Shown here: positions 14,708 to 23,031 of the stretch, piece by piece
How positions within the stretch are numbered: position 1 is the stretch's first letter
How the letters are laid out: every line of letters starts with the position of its first letter
Assembly: GCA_038062375.1 (NCBI GenBank)
Contig: JBBTXG010000005.1
Coordinates: 124,001 to 188,000 of the forward strand
Length of the DNA: 64,000 nucleotides
Reading direction: 5' to 3'
Source of the DNA: JBBTXG01 sp038062375
Lineage (GTDB): Bacteria; Patescibacteriota; Minisyncoccia; Minisyncoccales; UBA10102
Translations under genes and position numbers: made by a program
The notes under the pieces: model-generated
What the model was told of the DNA's origin: nothing
Database searches by the model: none
The model's input: the letters and a program-made list of their open reading frames with translations, nothing else

Positions 14708-16117
14708 ATGAGGTGGGATGAAAGACTTTCGCCGGATGACATTCCTGATGGGTCTGGCACTGTTGTTGTGGGCCTCCTCGAGGAGGAAGAAGATCCGATT
14801 ATACCGTACCTCGAGGAAGATAACCAGCAATTGGATCAGCAGGATACAGGTGATCCGGTCAGGATATATCTACGAGAGATCGCGCGAGTGCCCCTTCTCA
14901 CTGCCAAGCATGAAAAAACTCTGGCTCGGAAAATGGAGGGTGGAAGACACCTGGAAAATCTGGAGAAACGGTTGCAGGAGGCTGAAGGCCGTCTCCCCAA
15001 AGCCTGGGAGATGTGCGTCGCTCTCCTGCGACGCCTGGGCCAGGCCGCTCCTCTGGTCGGTTCTTTGGGAGAAAATCTGGACCTGCCCCACAACCTGACC
15101 CTTTCGCAGATCACCGACCATCCCAAGCTCCGAGCTGCTATAGATGGTAAGCTTGACCCGGACCTGATGGCCCTTGTCGCTAAAGATTTGGATATATCAC
15201 TGGACGAAGTAAAACAAAGCGTCATCCAATTATCTCTGCATAGCTTTGTCCTCCCCACTGACGTGATAGATGCGCTGGAGGACTGCGCTCTGGGGCAACT
15301 GATGAAAATGCTAGATACTCCTGATTGCTGCTCCAGACTTCAGTCCATGGACAAGCTGTTCCAGGCCTACTTTGATCGTATCAGGGAGGAGGGCCTGCGC
15401 GCCCAGAGACACCTGACAGAAGCCAACTTGCGGCTGGTGGTAAGCGTAGCTAAGAAATACATTGGCAGGGGTATGGATCTGCTGGACCTGATCCAAGAGG
15501 GAAATATCGGCCTCATCACGGCGGTGGAGAAGTTCGAGTATCGCAAGGGCTTCAAATTCAGCACCTACGCCACCTGGTGGATACGGCAATGTGTCACCCG
15601 CGCTATCGCCGACCAGGCTCGAACCATACGCATCCCAGTGCACATGGTGGAGACCACAAACACGCTGATGCGCCAGCACCGTCGCTTGATCCAAGTGTAT
15701 GGCAGGGAGCCTACCCCGGAAGAGATCGGCAGGGCTATGGAGATACCGCCTCATAAGGTAGAAGAGATTCTGAAGATCTCTCAGAAGCCGGTCTCTCTGG
15801 AAACCCCTGTAGGCGTGGGAGGAGATACCCACCTGGGTGACTTTATCGAGGACGAGAGCACTCCTGCCACCGCGGACGCCGCCTTTTTCCAGTTGCTTAA
15901 AGAGCAGATACAGGAAGTGCTGGATACCCTCACCGAAAGGGAGAGTCGGGTACTTCAGCTCCGCTTTGGGCTGGAGGATGGCCGCAGCCGCACCCTGCAA
16001 GAGGTGGGAAGGGAGTTCGGGGTGACGCGAGAGCGGATACGGCAGATTGAGGCCCAGGCGCTGAGAAAACTGCGCCACCCAAACCGCTCGGATAAGCTGC
16101 GGGACTTCCTTGAGTAA
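14708..16117 (+). CDS. rpoD: Primary-type RNA polymerase sigma-70 factor
   Basis: A 469-residue sigma factor. It has region 1.2 (DPVRIYLREIARVPLLTAKHE, about residue 50), region 2 (LTEANLRLVVSVAKKYIGRGMDLLDLIQEGNIGLITAVEKFEYRKGFKFSTYATWWIRQ, about 235-300), region 3 (IRIPVHMVETTN) and region 4 (TLTERESRVLQLRFGLEDG...TLQEVGREFGVTRERIRQIEAQALRKLRHP). Between 1.2 and 2 is a non-conserved acidic region. Shine-Dalgarno AAAGGAGG is strong and GC content is higher than in the neighbours; the style resembles Chloroflexota-type RpoD, suggesting acquisition. Whether it is the only primary sigma of the genome cannot be seen. Confidence 0.93.
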   Translation: MRWDERLSPDDIPDGSGTVVVGLLEEEEDPIIPYLEEDNQQLDQQDTGDPVRIYLREIARVPLLTAKHEKTLARKMEGGRHLENLEKRLQEAEGRLPKAWEMCVALLRRLGQAAPLVGSLGENLDLPHNLTLSQITDHPKLRAAIDGKLDPDLMALVAKDLDISLDEVKQSVIQLSLHSFVLPTDVIDALEDCALGQLMKMLDTPDCCSRLQSMDKLFQAYFDRIREEGLRAQRHLTEANLRLVVSVAKKYIGRGMDLLDLIQEGNIGLITAVEKFEYRKGFKFSTYATWWIRQCVTRAIADQARTIRIPVHMVETTNTLMRQHRRLIQVYGREPTPEEIGRAMEIPPHKVEEILKISQKPVSLETPVGVGGDTHLGDFIEDESTPATADAAFFQLLKEQIQEVLDTLTERESRVLQLRFGLEDGRSRTLQEVGREFGVTRERIRQIEAQALRKLRHPNRSDKLRDFLE

Positions 16118-16132
16118 ACTGGGGACTAAAAA

Positions 16133-16163
16133 GAGTGATCCTTCAAGATCACTCTCTTTTTTT
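16133..16163 (+). terminator. Terminator of rpoD
   Basis: GAGTGATC (16133-16140) pairs with GATCACTC (16147-16154) around a 6-nt loop, followed by a run of T (TCTTTTTTT). It begins 15 nt after the rpoD stop. Confidence 0.9.
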
Positions 16164-16186
16164 GCCCTAGTACTGCAGTCAAATTC

Positions 16187-17308
16187 TTATCCCTTCTCGA
16201 TTCTTTTTCGAATATCTCCAAACAAATCCGCAAAAAAGAAGAGGTTGTGATAGGTGGCGAGGTAGTAGCCGAGGAGTTCTCGTTCCTTAAAGACATGATG
16301 GAGAAAAGAGAGAGAAAAGTTTTGGCAGGTGTAGCACTTGCAATCTCTTTGAATGGGATTTTTATATCGCCGATACCGAGATTTCATCACGTCTATGCGA
16401 GTAAAGTTTCTGCCGGCTTTTTGAAATACAACGCCCTTGCGCGCCAACCGTGTGGGCTCCACGCAATCGAAGGTATCGATCCCGTAGGGTACGGCATCCA
16501 GAATATCCTCTACCCTCCCTACTCCCAAGAGATGTACTGGTTTGTTCTCGGCGAGATAGGGAGCTACCCATCGCACTTGTTCTCTTAACTCTTTTTTACT
16601 CTCCCCTACCGAAACTCCCCCAATTGCAACCCCGTCGACTTCCTGGCGCGCAATAAATTTCGCAGATTCAATCCGCAGATCCTTGAACATACCTCCTTGA
16701 ATGATTCCATACAGATATTGGCCGTTTGGACGCTTGGTTTTGATGCATCGTAAAAGCCATCGGTGCGTCCGCTCGGTTGCTTCTTTTGTATATTCGCGGT
16801 TCGCTCCGTAATAGATGCACTCATCAAATGCCATGATAATATCTGCCCCGATCTTCTCTTGATTGCGAATCGAAACCTCGGGTGTAAATATCATCTCTTT
16901 TCCGTCTCTGGGCGAACGAAACCATACGCCTTCTTCGGTGATTTTCTTGACTGGAATTTCATCTTCCTCTCGATTCCTCACTGCTCTTTCCGGCTTTTTT
17001 CCTGCAAGCGAAAACACCTGAAATCCCGCAGAATCGCTCATGAGGGAGATATCCAAGCTCGCATACTTGTGTATTCCTCCGAGCGCCTTGATCACATCAA
17101 CTCCTGGATGTACCGTCAAATGAAATGTATTTACAAACGCAGCTCGCACTCCTATTTCTTTCAGATCTTTTGGTGGAATTGTCTTGAGCGTCCCTTTTGT
17201 TGCCACTGGCACAAATGCCGGAGTCTCAATCATTCCGTGGGGCGTCTTCATAACGCCGATCCTTGCTCTCGATTTTTTGCTTTTCTTTAAAACCCTAAAA
17301 AACTCCAT
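16187..17308 (-). CDS. tgt: tRNA-guanine transglycosylase
   Basis: A 373-residue TGT. The first catalytic Asp lies in LMSDSAGFQVFSL near residue 92. IQGGMFKDLR and GGVSVGESKKE form the substrate-binding region. The nucleophile Asp lies in GIDTFDCVEPTRLARKG near residue 277, and the zinc site is CKCYTC near residue 322 with a later His. It exchanges guanine-34 of GUN-anticodon tRNAs for a queuine precursor. No other queuosine genes are in the window. A REP palindrome and the RAYT unit lie directly upstream of its start. Confidence 0.95.
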   Translation of the reverse strand: MEFFRVLKKSKKSRARIGVMKTPHGMIETPAFVPVATKGTLKTIPPKDLKEIGVRAAFVNTFHLTVHPGVDVIKALGGIHKYASLDISLMSDSAGFQVFSLAGKKPERAVRNREEDEIPVKKITEEGVWFRSPRDGKEMIFTPEVSIRNQEKIGADIIMAFDECIYYGANREYTKEATERTHRWLLRCIKTKRPNGQYLYGIIQGGMFKDLRIESAKFIARQEVDGVAIGGVSVGESKKELREQVRWVAPYLAENKPVHLLGVGRVEDILDAVPYGIDTFDCVEPTRLARKGVVFQKAGRNFTRIDVMKSRYRRYKNPIQRDCKCYTCQNFSLSFLHHVFKERELLGYYLATYHNLFFFADLFGDIRKRIEKG

Positions 17309-17316
17309 AGATTATT

Positions 17317-18098
17317 GGTTGCTTAGCCCGGCTAAGCAACCAACTTATTCCAAAAGTAGATGTTCAATGCTTCTATATTTTTTATCTTCTAAAATTCTCC
17401 TTACAAAGCCCTGATATTCAGACGGATTTCGAAAGAAGCTACCGCATATCCCCTTATCAATAATGCGTGATTCTCTCTTCCCGAGATACTCTTGGTGAGT
17501 ACTCCAAGGATATTCTGCTGCAAATTCCATAATTTTTCCCAAATCTCTTATTCCTTCTTCTTTGAGTTTGGGCTCCAATAGCTGGCCGGGGTTGAGAACG
17601 TTGATGTATACCAAAAGATATTGAAGATGAATATCTTTATCGACCTGGACAGCCTGAAATCGTCCCTGAAAAAGTCCGCCAACCCGGTCATATTTTTTGT
17701 TGAAATATTTTACATACCCAGTACCCAGTTTATGCATAAACTTTGTAATACCATTATCAATCAATTCTTCGAGCACTAAATGATAGTGATTAGGCATTAG
17801 GCAATCCGCCATGATACGCACGAGGGGTGATTGATTTTTTTTCTTTTTCTGAAAATACTCTCTTAAAACACGAAAATTCACCTCCTTGCGCGTTTTCTCC
17901 AATTGCCATAAAAGATTTGCGGTCGCCTGTTTGTCGTTGAACAAACACAACCCTTGAAGGAAACGCCATCGATCATTCTCGTCTCCAAAGATGCTGCGCT
18001 TCTCTACGCCTCTATTATAAATATGGTAAATTTGATTCTTCGCAAACTGAACTTTTCTCTTCATGAGCCGAGTGGTTGCTTAGCCCGGCTAAGCAACC
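17317..18098 (-). mobile_element. REPtron: RAYT gene bracketed by two perfect REP palindromes
   Basis: The RAYT gene (17345-18064) is bounded by perfect 25-nt palindromes (12-nt arms, GGTTGCTTAGCC, central C) at 17317-17341 and 18074-18098, only 3 and 9 nt from the CDS. The whole unit is 782 bp. Identical palindromes lie at 11196, 18650 and 22110, so the unit is the likely source of the dispersed copies. No target-site duplication is obvious. Confidence 0.9.
17345..18064 (-). CDS. REP-associated tyrosine transposase (RAYT, IS200/Y1 type)
   Basis: A 239-residue Y1-type HUH transposase. The N terminus KNQIYHIYNRGVEKRSIFGDENDR is typical of RAYTs. The metal-binding HUH motif is MPNHYHLVLEE near residue 92, and the catalytic tyrosine lies in the helix around GTGYVKYFNKKYDRVGGLFQGRFQA. 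The C-terminal segment includes YPWSTHQEYLG. RAYTs nick and rejoin single-stranded REP hairpins. Both ends of the gene are flanked by REP palindromes, the expected substrates. It is distinct in sequence from the RAYT at 62401. Confidence 0.92.
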   Translation of the reverse strand: MKRKVQFAKNQIYHIYNRGVEKRSIFGDENDRWRFLQGLCLFNDKQATANLLWQLEKTRKEVNFRVLREYFQKKKKNQSPLVRIMADCLMPNHYHLVLEELIDNGITKFMHKLGTGYVKYFNKKYDRVGGLFQGRFQAVQVDKDIHLQYLLVYINVLNPGQLLEPKLKEEGIRDLGKIMEFAAEYPWSTHQEYLGKRESRIIDKGICGSFFRNPSEYQGFVRRILEDKKYRSIEHLLLE

Positions 18099-18297
18099 AC
18101 GCTTCTTCTCTCATAAGGGTAGGATAAACAAAATTGCCAAAATAGAAAAGTCACAGAGAAACAGTATACGTGTTCCCTGTGGCCGCGCACTTACTCCTCT
18201 ACAACCACTGTATCCTTCTCAAGGACCAATCCTCCACCATATCGTTGCCAAAAAACTCTGCGGCCTCCATAAAGGATCCATTTATTAAAAGTCAAGA
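18099..18297. other. Intergenic spacer without recognised features
   Basis: These 199 nt between the REPtron and the stop of the DUF192 gene hold no tRNA, no convincing ORF and no strong hairpin. Confidence 0.5.
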
Positions 18298-18741
18298 TTA
18301 TGGGGTAAGCATCACTTCGTCGCCAATGGAGATGTTGTGGTTTTTCGCCCAGTTGGCATTTACTTCGAGAACATACAACACCGGCAAAGATGGCTGGAAA
18401 ATGTCAGGATAGGTTTGGGGCGCTACGTTATCTTCGATGCCAACAATTTTTCTATTTTTATCAATCCAAATAATATCTATGGAAAAACGCATATCCGGCA
18501 TCCAAAAACCCGGTATAAAAGGCTTCTTGTATACAAAAAGCATGCCTGCGTTTTCCGCGAGTGACTCGCGGCCCGAAAGCCCAACCGACTGCTCCTCTGG
18601 GGTACGAACCACTTGGAGCCCAAGCTCATGCCCGTTTATAACCGCAACTGGTTGCTTAGCCCGGCTAAGCAACCACGGGCTAAACAACCAGACTGCAATT
18701 AAAATGCCGAATCCTGTAGCTGCAAGCAAGAGATACTTCAT
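18298..18741 (-). CDS. DUF192 protein with REP-encoded linker
   Basis: A 147-residue protein with a membrane or signal helix at residues 3-22, then SPWLLSRAKQP, then a DUF192 domain (LGLQVVRTPEEQSVGLSGRESLAENAGMLFVY...FWMPDMRFSIDIIWIDKNRKIVGIEDNVAPQTYP...VLEVNANWAKNHNI). The linker is encoded by a perfect REP palindrome at 18650-18674 read in frame. DUF192 proteins are small beta-barrel proteins of unknown activity, often extracytoplasmic. The stop overlaps the next gene's region as expected for an operon with ychF just upstream (4-nt overlap). Confidence 0.85.
   Translation of the reverse strand: MKYLLLAATGFGILIAVWLFSPWLLSRAKQPVAVINGHELGLQVVRTPEEQSVGLSGRESLAENAGMLFVYKKPFIPGFWMPDMRFSIDIIWIDKNRKIVGIEDNVAPQTYPDIFQPSLPVLYVLEVNANWAKNHNISIGDEVMLTP
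18650..18689. repeat. REP palindrome inside a coding sequence, plus degenerate half-site
   Basis: A perfect 25-nt palindrome at 18650-18674 is followed by ACGGGCTAAACAACC (18675-18689), a degenerate extra half. It is read through in frame by the DUF192 gene. Confidence 0.9.
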
Positions 18742-19802
18742 GAGTGTTTAATCTCAATGACATCTCCGTCTCGCACCACATACTCTTTTCCTTCCGTGCG
18801 GATCCAGCCTTTTGTCATTGCTTCTCCAATGCTGCCTGCTTGGAAAAGTTTGTCCCATGGTATCACCAATGCTTTAATAAATTTTTTCTCAAAATCACTA
18901 TGGATTACCCCGCCTGCCTGCGGGGCTTTTTCCCCTCGTCTTATGGTCCATGCACGAGTCTCGTCGGGACCGGTGGTGAAAAAAGTAATCAGATCTAAAA
19001 GTTGGTATGACTTTGCAATAAGCTCTCCCAGCCTGGAAGGCTTCAGTCCAAGTTCTTTGATTTCTTCAAGGGCAAGTCCCGCAACATCAAGTTCTTCTTT
19101 CAGATTCACTACCACAAAAGGGGCACCGAGGCTATTCGCCTTTTCTTTCGCTCGAGTCGCTTCGTTCGAGGAGTTTGCATTAAAAAGATAGAGAATCGGC
19201 TTTGCAGAAAGAAGAAATAACGGTTTGAGGATTTCCGTTGATTCCAGATGCTCTTGCATAAAAGAAAAAGAAGGCTTTCCCTTGTTCATAAATGACTGCA
19301 AATCCTGCAGCATAGCTACCTCTTCTACTGCTTCTTTTTTCTGTCCTCGAACTTCCCGTTCAAGGTTAAAAAGCCGTTTGGTGATGGTTTCTAAATCTTT
19401 CAAGATCAGTTCGGTCTGGATCGTTTCCATGTCGCGTATCGGATCAACTCCTTGTTCCACGTGCACAATATCCGGATCTTCAAAGCATCTCACCACTTGA
19501 ACAATCGCATCTACCTCCCGGATATTCGCCAAAAATTGGTTGCCCAATCCCTCTCCTTTATTGGCGCCTCGCACCAGTCCCGCGATGTCCACAAACTCTA
19601 CCACTGCGGGAATTATTTTTGCTGAACGCAAAAGAACGGCTAATTTCCCGAGCCGTTCATCGGGAACTTTCACAATCCCCACGTTAGGATCAATCGTGCA
19701 AAACGGATAATTCGCGATGTCTACCTTCTTTCTTGTGAGGGCTTGAAACAATGTGGACTTGCCGACATTGGGCAAACCAACAATGCCAATGGATAATGCC
19801 AT
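18738..19802 (-). CDS. ychF: YchF/OLA1-family ATPase
   Basis: A 354-residue protein. Walker A is GLPNVGKSTLFQALT near residue 8. FVDIAGLVRGANKGEGLGNQFLANIREVDAIVQVVRCFED is the switch region characteristic of YchF. The C-terminal TGS-like domain contains LITFFTTGPDETRAWTIRRGEKAPQAGGVIHSDFEKKFIKA. YchF/OLA1 is an Obg-related NTPase that prefers ATP and binds ribosomes. It lies between xseB (16-nt gap) and the DUF192 gene (4-nt overlap). Confidence 0.96.
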   Translation of the reverse strand: MALSIGIVGLPNVGKSTLFQALTRKKVDIANYPFCTIDPNVGIVKVPDERLGKLAVLLRSAKIIPAVVEFVDIAGLVRGANKGEGLGNQFLANIREVDAIVQVVRCFEDPDIVHVEQGVDPIRDMETIQTELILKDLETITKRLFNLEREVRGQKKEAVEEVAMLQDLQSFMNKGKPSFSFMQEHLESTEILKPLFLLSAKPILYLFNANSSNEATRAKEKANSLGAPFVVVNLKEELDVAGLALEEIKELGLKPSRLGELIAKSYQLLDLITFFTTGPDETRAWTIRRGEKAPQAGGVIHSDFEKKFIKALVIPWDKLFQAGSIGEAMTKGWIRTEGKEYVVRDGDVIEIKHS

Positions 19803-19818
19803 ACAAAAAACAACGAAC

Positions 19819-20043
19819 CTAATTACTCTCCGTTTCCTCCTCTTCCAATTCCGCCTTGATCTCCTGGAATTCGTTGTCCAGTTCTCGCAGCCTTTCCTTG
19901 AGAGATTTGATCAAGACAGCTCCTTCTTTGACTTTCTCTAATCCCTTCTCCACATCCACTTCTTTCTGCTCTTGAAACCAAAGCGTAATTTCTTCTAATT
20001 TCTTCAACGAAGCTGCAATGTTTTCTTTTTTATTCTCACTCAT
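19819..20043 (-). CDS. xseB: Exodeoxyribonuclease VII small subunit
   Basis: A 74-residue helical protein starting MSENKKENIAASLKKLEEITLWF, matching the two-helix XseB family (ENIAxxLxxLExI...VDVEKGLEKVKEGAVLIKSLKERL). The in-frame extension upstream lies inside xseA and is not family-like. The ATG at 20043 overlaps the end of xseA by a few bases, indicating translational coupling. XseB wraps the long helices of XseA in the single-strand nuclease ExoVII. Confidence 0.9.
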   Translation of the reverse strand: MSENKKENIAASLKKLEEITLWFQEQKEVDVEKGLEKVKEGAVLIKSLKERLRELDNEFQEIKAELEEEETESN

Positions 20044-21325
20044 AGTGGTTGTCCTCAATTTTTTGAACTTGAGAAGAAAACTCTCCTTGCGCAACTCGCG
20101 CAGATACAATCTCTCCGACGCGCAGGTTTTCCACATTTTTTACCACCTTTTGCTGCCCATTCCAAATAATGCTGTAGCCAAGTCGCAAATTTCGTTCAGG
20201 ACTCACTGCCAAGAGATACTGCTGACTTCTCTCCATAAGCTGTTTCTTCTCACGGAACGCATCATCCATTCGTCTCATCAGCTGCAAGCGTGCCATTTCG
20301 GTTTTCTCCTCTATCTCTTTTCTTTTGGAGCAAAGCACATCGAGCGCATTTCGTATTGCGTGTTCAAATTGCCCAAATATCTGGAGAACCATCCTCGCTT
20401 TCGAGAAAATCCTTTCTGCGGTTACTTGGACTCGCGACTGCGTACTCGTAAACCATCGTTCGTAGATATGAAGTAAAACTCCTTGGAGATGCGGCAACTC
20501 CCCTCTCAAGGAATCCCAAGATTGGTTCACCGCAATCGCGGCTGCCGTAGGAGTAGAAACAGAAACATCGGCAGCCAAGCACGCGATCGGCACATCCACC
20601 TCGTGGCCTATCCCACAGAGCACGGGAATTTGAGAAGCAAAAATAGCTCGGACTACCTTTTCATTGTTAAACGCCTGCATACTTTCGAGACTTCCTCCTC
20701 CTCTGATCAGAACGAGCACGTCAAGATCCCTCCGATGCATCCCAAGCCACTCAAGCGCTCCTACCACGCTGGAAACTGCTCCCCTTCCTTCCATTCTGGA
20801 ATCCACAAAAGAGATTTGAAAACCCAATGGGTTGAGATTTTTCATAAAATCGTGAATCACCACTCCGCTTTTTGATGTAATCAGCCCTATCTTCTCGATA
20901 AATGAGGGAAGCGGCCGTTTTCGAGCGAAAAGACCTTCTTTCTCCAATTCTTTCTTGAGCAGTTCATACGCTTGTTTCAACGCGCCTTCCCCTATTGGTT
21001 CAAGTGTCTTGGTTCGAAAATGCAATTCTCCCCAGGGTTTGTAGATTTCAGGGTGTCCTCCTACTTTCACCTCCATCCCTTCTTTAATTGGCATTCCTAT
21101 CTCTTTGTACGTCCAAAGCCACATGGCACAGCGAAGAATACTTCCATCTTCTTTATCTTTAAGATCGAACTTAATAAATTTTTTAAAGGATTTCAATCCG
21201 CTCACCTCTCCCTGCACGAATACATCCTCTGCGACGAGAACCTCATTGAGAACATCTAAGAAGTCGCTTACCGAAAATATATGCCCTTCCTCTCTTTTGA
21301 ATGGTTGGAACAACAGGGGTTGCAT
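20036..21325 (-). CDS. xseA: Exodeoxyribonuclease VII large subunit
   Basis: A 429-residue protein. The N-terminal OB domain contains FSVSDFLDVLNEVLVAEDVFVQGEVSGL. The catalytic domain contains IGLITSKSGVVIHDFMKNL near residue 145, VLVLIRGGGSLESMQAFNNEKVVRAI near residue 203 and GIGHEVDVPIACLAADVSVSTPTAAA near residue 238. A long coiled coil follows, and a C-terminal segment LRLGYSIIWNGQQKVVKNVENLRVGEIVSARVAQGEF. It degrades single-stranded DNA from both ends. Full family length. Confidence 0.96.
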   Translation of the reverse strand: MQPLLFQPFKREEGHIFSVSDFLDVLNEVLVAEDVFVQGEVSGLKSFKKFIKFDLKDKEDGSILRCAMWLWTYKEIGMPIKEGMEVKVGGHPEIYKPWGELHFRTKTLEPIGEGALKQAYELLKKELEKEGLFARKRPLPSFIEKIGLITSKSGVVIHDFMKNLNPLGFQISFVDSRMEGRGAVSSVVGALEWLGMHRRDLDVLVLIRGGGSLESMQAFNNEKVVRAIFASQIPVLCGIGHEVDVPIACLAADVSVSTPTAAAIAVNQSWDSLRGELPHLQGVLLHIYERWFTSTQSRVQVTAERIFSKARMVLQIFGQFEHAIRNALDVLCSKRKEIEEKTEMARLQLMRRMDDAFREKKQLMERSQQYLLAVSPERNLRLGYSIIWNGQQKVVKNVENLRVGEIVSARVAQGEFSSQVQKIEDNHYE

Positions 21326-21327
21326 GG

Positions 21328-22044
21328 TTAGAAAATAAGGGTTCCTTGAAAATCTTTTCCCTCGATTGCCCGCTTGAAATTTTGCAAATCAGTTCCCTGA
21401 ATAGTTTTTACGGTAAGTTTTTGTTTTTCCGCAAAGTGCGCGGCAATGGGATCTACGGGACAAGAGAGTCCGGGAGTCCACTTGACAGGGATCAATTTTC
21501 GGTATTCTCGCCAAGAAATCTCACGGATGGGCTTGGCGTCTCTCCATATTTTAGGATCCTTGTCGTATACAAAAGGGATATTGCTCGCGTTGATAATTTC
21601 TTTTGCTCCAAAACGATATGCGAGCCGCATTGCCACGTGATCAGTGGATTGTCCCGGCTGCCATCCTGAAGCAACAAGTACGTTCTTTCTTTGTTGTTGT
21701 AAGCGCTGAACCTCCCTTATCGAGGGTTCACGGTCAATAATTGCACGATATGCTTCTTTCTTGAATATGGTGTACAGCAAATACGCGTTGAGCCTTGTCG
21801 CGTAGATTCCTATCCAATCAAGATCATCGCTTGTACTCTCCCCTGTCTCGGAGGCAGTTTTTTGGTACATGCGCGCAGTCCTCCCTCCTCCAGCAACAAT
21901 AACAAATCTTTTCTCTTTTTTGATTTCTCTCCTCAAAAATTCCCTCAAACTCTTTAGAAAAGGTACATTAATCCCCCCTTCATCTGAAAGATGCGGCACT
22001 ATGAGAGACCCTCCGAGTGAAATTACAATAAAATTTCGTGCCAT
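21328..22044 (-). CDS. pyrH: UMP kinase, archaeal-type amino-acid-kinase fold
   Basis: A 238-residue protein from MARNFIVISLGGSLIVPH, with Shine-Dalgarno AGGAGAAGG before this ATG. It shows VIVAGGGRTARMYQKTA near residue 55, DLDWIGIYATRLNAYLL near residue 77, VASGWQPGQSTDHVAMRLA near residue 127 and ASNIPFVYDKDPK near residue 155. These are hallmarks of UMP kinase, closer to the archaeal form. It phosphorylates UMP to UDP. A longer in-frame ORF begins in the REP sequence upstream but has no family support. It starts 3 nt after the region ends for xseA and is part of the holB-pyrH-xseA-xseB-ychF run. Confidence 0.9.
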   Translation of the reverse strand: MARNFIVISLGGSLIVPHLSDEGGINVPFLKSLREFLRREIKKEKRFVIVAGGGRTARMYQKTASETGESTSDDLDWIGIYATRLNAYLLYTIFKKEAYRAIIDREPSIREVQRLQQQRKNVLVASGWQPGQSTDHVAMRLAYRFGAKEIINASNIPFVYDKDPKIWRDAKPIREISWREYRKLIPVKWTPGLSCPVDPIAAHFAEKQKLTVKTIQGTDLQNFKRAIEGKDFQGTLIF

Positions 22045-22109
22045 ACCTTCTCCTCTATCGTATCTCCCTCCCTGTGTGTTGTCCAGCGCCGCCATGAAGC
22101 GTTGCTTAT

Positions 22110-22152
22110 GGTTGCTTAGCCGGGCTAAGCAACCAATGGAACTAAGCAACCA
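22110..22152. repeat. REP palindrome between holB and pyrH
   Basis: A perfect 25-nt palindrome (22110-22134) with central G, i.e. opposite orientation to the other copies, followed by a partial half-site (AACTAAGCAACC, about 22141-22152). It lies 66 nt upstream of the pyrH start. Confidence 0.9.
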
Positions 22153-22203
22153 ATGGAAGGGTTGACCCACAAAGTAACATTCGCGCTCTCCAAAAACAGA
22201 TAA

Positions 22204-23016
22204 TCAAAACTCAAGCAGCATGCGCTCTAAAGCCAATCTTGTATTTATATTCGTGCTTCCAAGGAGAAAAGAAATACCCTGAATTGTTCTCACTGTGCGC
22301 AGGAGCTTTGGCACATCTCCAGAGTTCTCCTTTACTTTCTCGAGCAGGCGTATTCTCGCGTATCGAAGGAAATCTTCGAGAGTTTCTTGCATATGTTCTG
22401 GCGATTCTGAAAGTTTCTTTGCCCAGACAAATCGCTCTTGGATGCTTAAAGTATGAAGTTTCTCAAAATTTTTTTGAGACTCGCTTGACGCCTTCGAAAA
22501 CTGCTTGAAATTGTAAAACTTTATCTCCTGCGCTCGCGAACGAATCGTATCCAAAAGTATTTGAGAGTAATCTGCGAGTAAGAGAAAAAGGGTATTTCCT
22601 TTTGGCTCTTCTAACAACTTCAAAAATGCAGATTGCGCCTCTTGGTTCATCGCGTGAGCTTTCTCCATAATGATAATCTTCCAAGGAGAAACCCATGCTC
22701 CCAAGCTTAGATACGCAGAAAGTTCTCTTATCTGCGAGATTTTAATCTCTTCTTTCCTCCAGGATGCTTCCTCGTCAACCGCAGGTTTGAGGAAAGTTAC
22801 ATCAGGAAATCGACGCCCCTCAATTGCCTTGCAAGATTTACAGACATCGCATGGCTTCCTCTCTTGCTGTTCGCAATTGAGAAATTTTGCGAGACGAAAA
22901 GCAGTATCTCTTTTCGCTTCACGATCATTGCCAGAAAAAATATAAGCGTGAGAAAGTCGTCCAAGTTCAGCAGATTTTCTCAAAAATTCCCACTGATGAA
23001 GAAAGAACTGTTTCAT
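22204..23016 (-). CDS. holB: DNA polymerase III clamp-loader subunit delta'
   Basis: A 270-residue AAA+ protein. The N-terminal LSHAYIFSGNDREAKRDTAFRLAKFLNC shows a degenerate P-loop with no GKT, as in delta'. A four-cysteine zinc module follows (C...CDVCKSC near residues 48-62). KIIIMEKAHAMNQEAQSAFLKLLEEPKGNTLFLLL near residue 112 includes the sensor region, and SRAQEIKF ends the domain. It is part of the complex that loads the sliding clamp. Somewhat shorter than E. coli HolB (334), as usual in reduced genomes. Confidence 0.9.
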   Translation of the reverse strand: MKQFFLHQWEFLRKSAELGRLSHAYIFSGNDREAKRDTAFRLAKFLNCEQQERKPCDVCKSCKAIEGRRFPDVTFLKPAVDEEASWRKEEIKISQIRELSAYLSLGAWVSPWKIIIMEKAHAMNQEAQSAFLKLLEEPKGNTLFLLLADYSQILLDTIRSRAQEIKFYNFKQFSKASSESQKNFEKLHTLSIQERFVWAKKLSESPEHMQETLEDFLRYARIRLLEKVKENSGDVPKLLRTVRTIQGISFLLGSTNINTRLALERMLLEF

Positions 23017-23031
23017 GCACGTGAACTACTT

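Noticed and set aside
15311..16078. Minus-strand ORF of 255 codons
   Set aside because: Antisense shadow of rpoD with no family likeness or ribosome site.
17317..17341. Terminator or operator of tgt
   Set aside because: The same 25-nt palindrome recurs in unrelated contexts, including inside a gene, so it is a repeat, not a local regulatory site.
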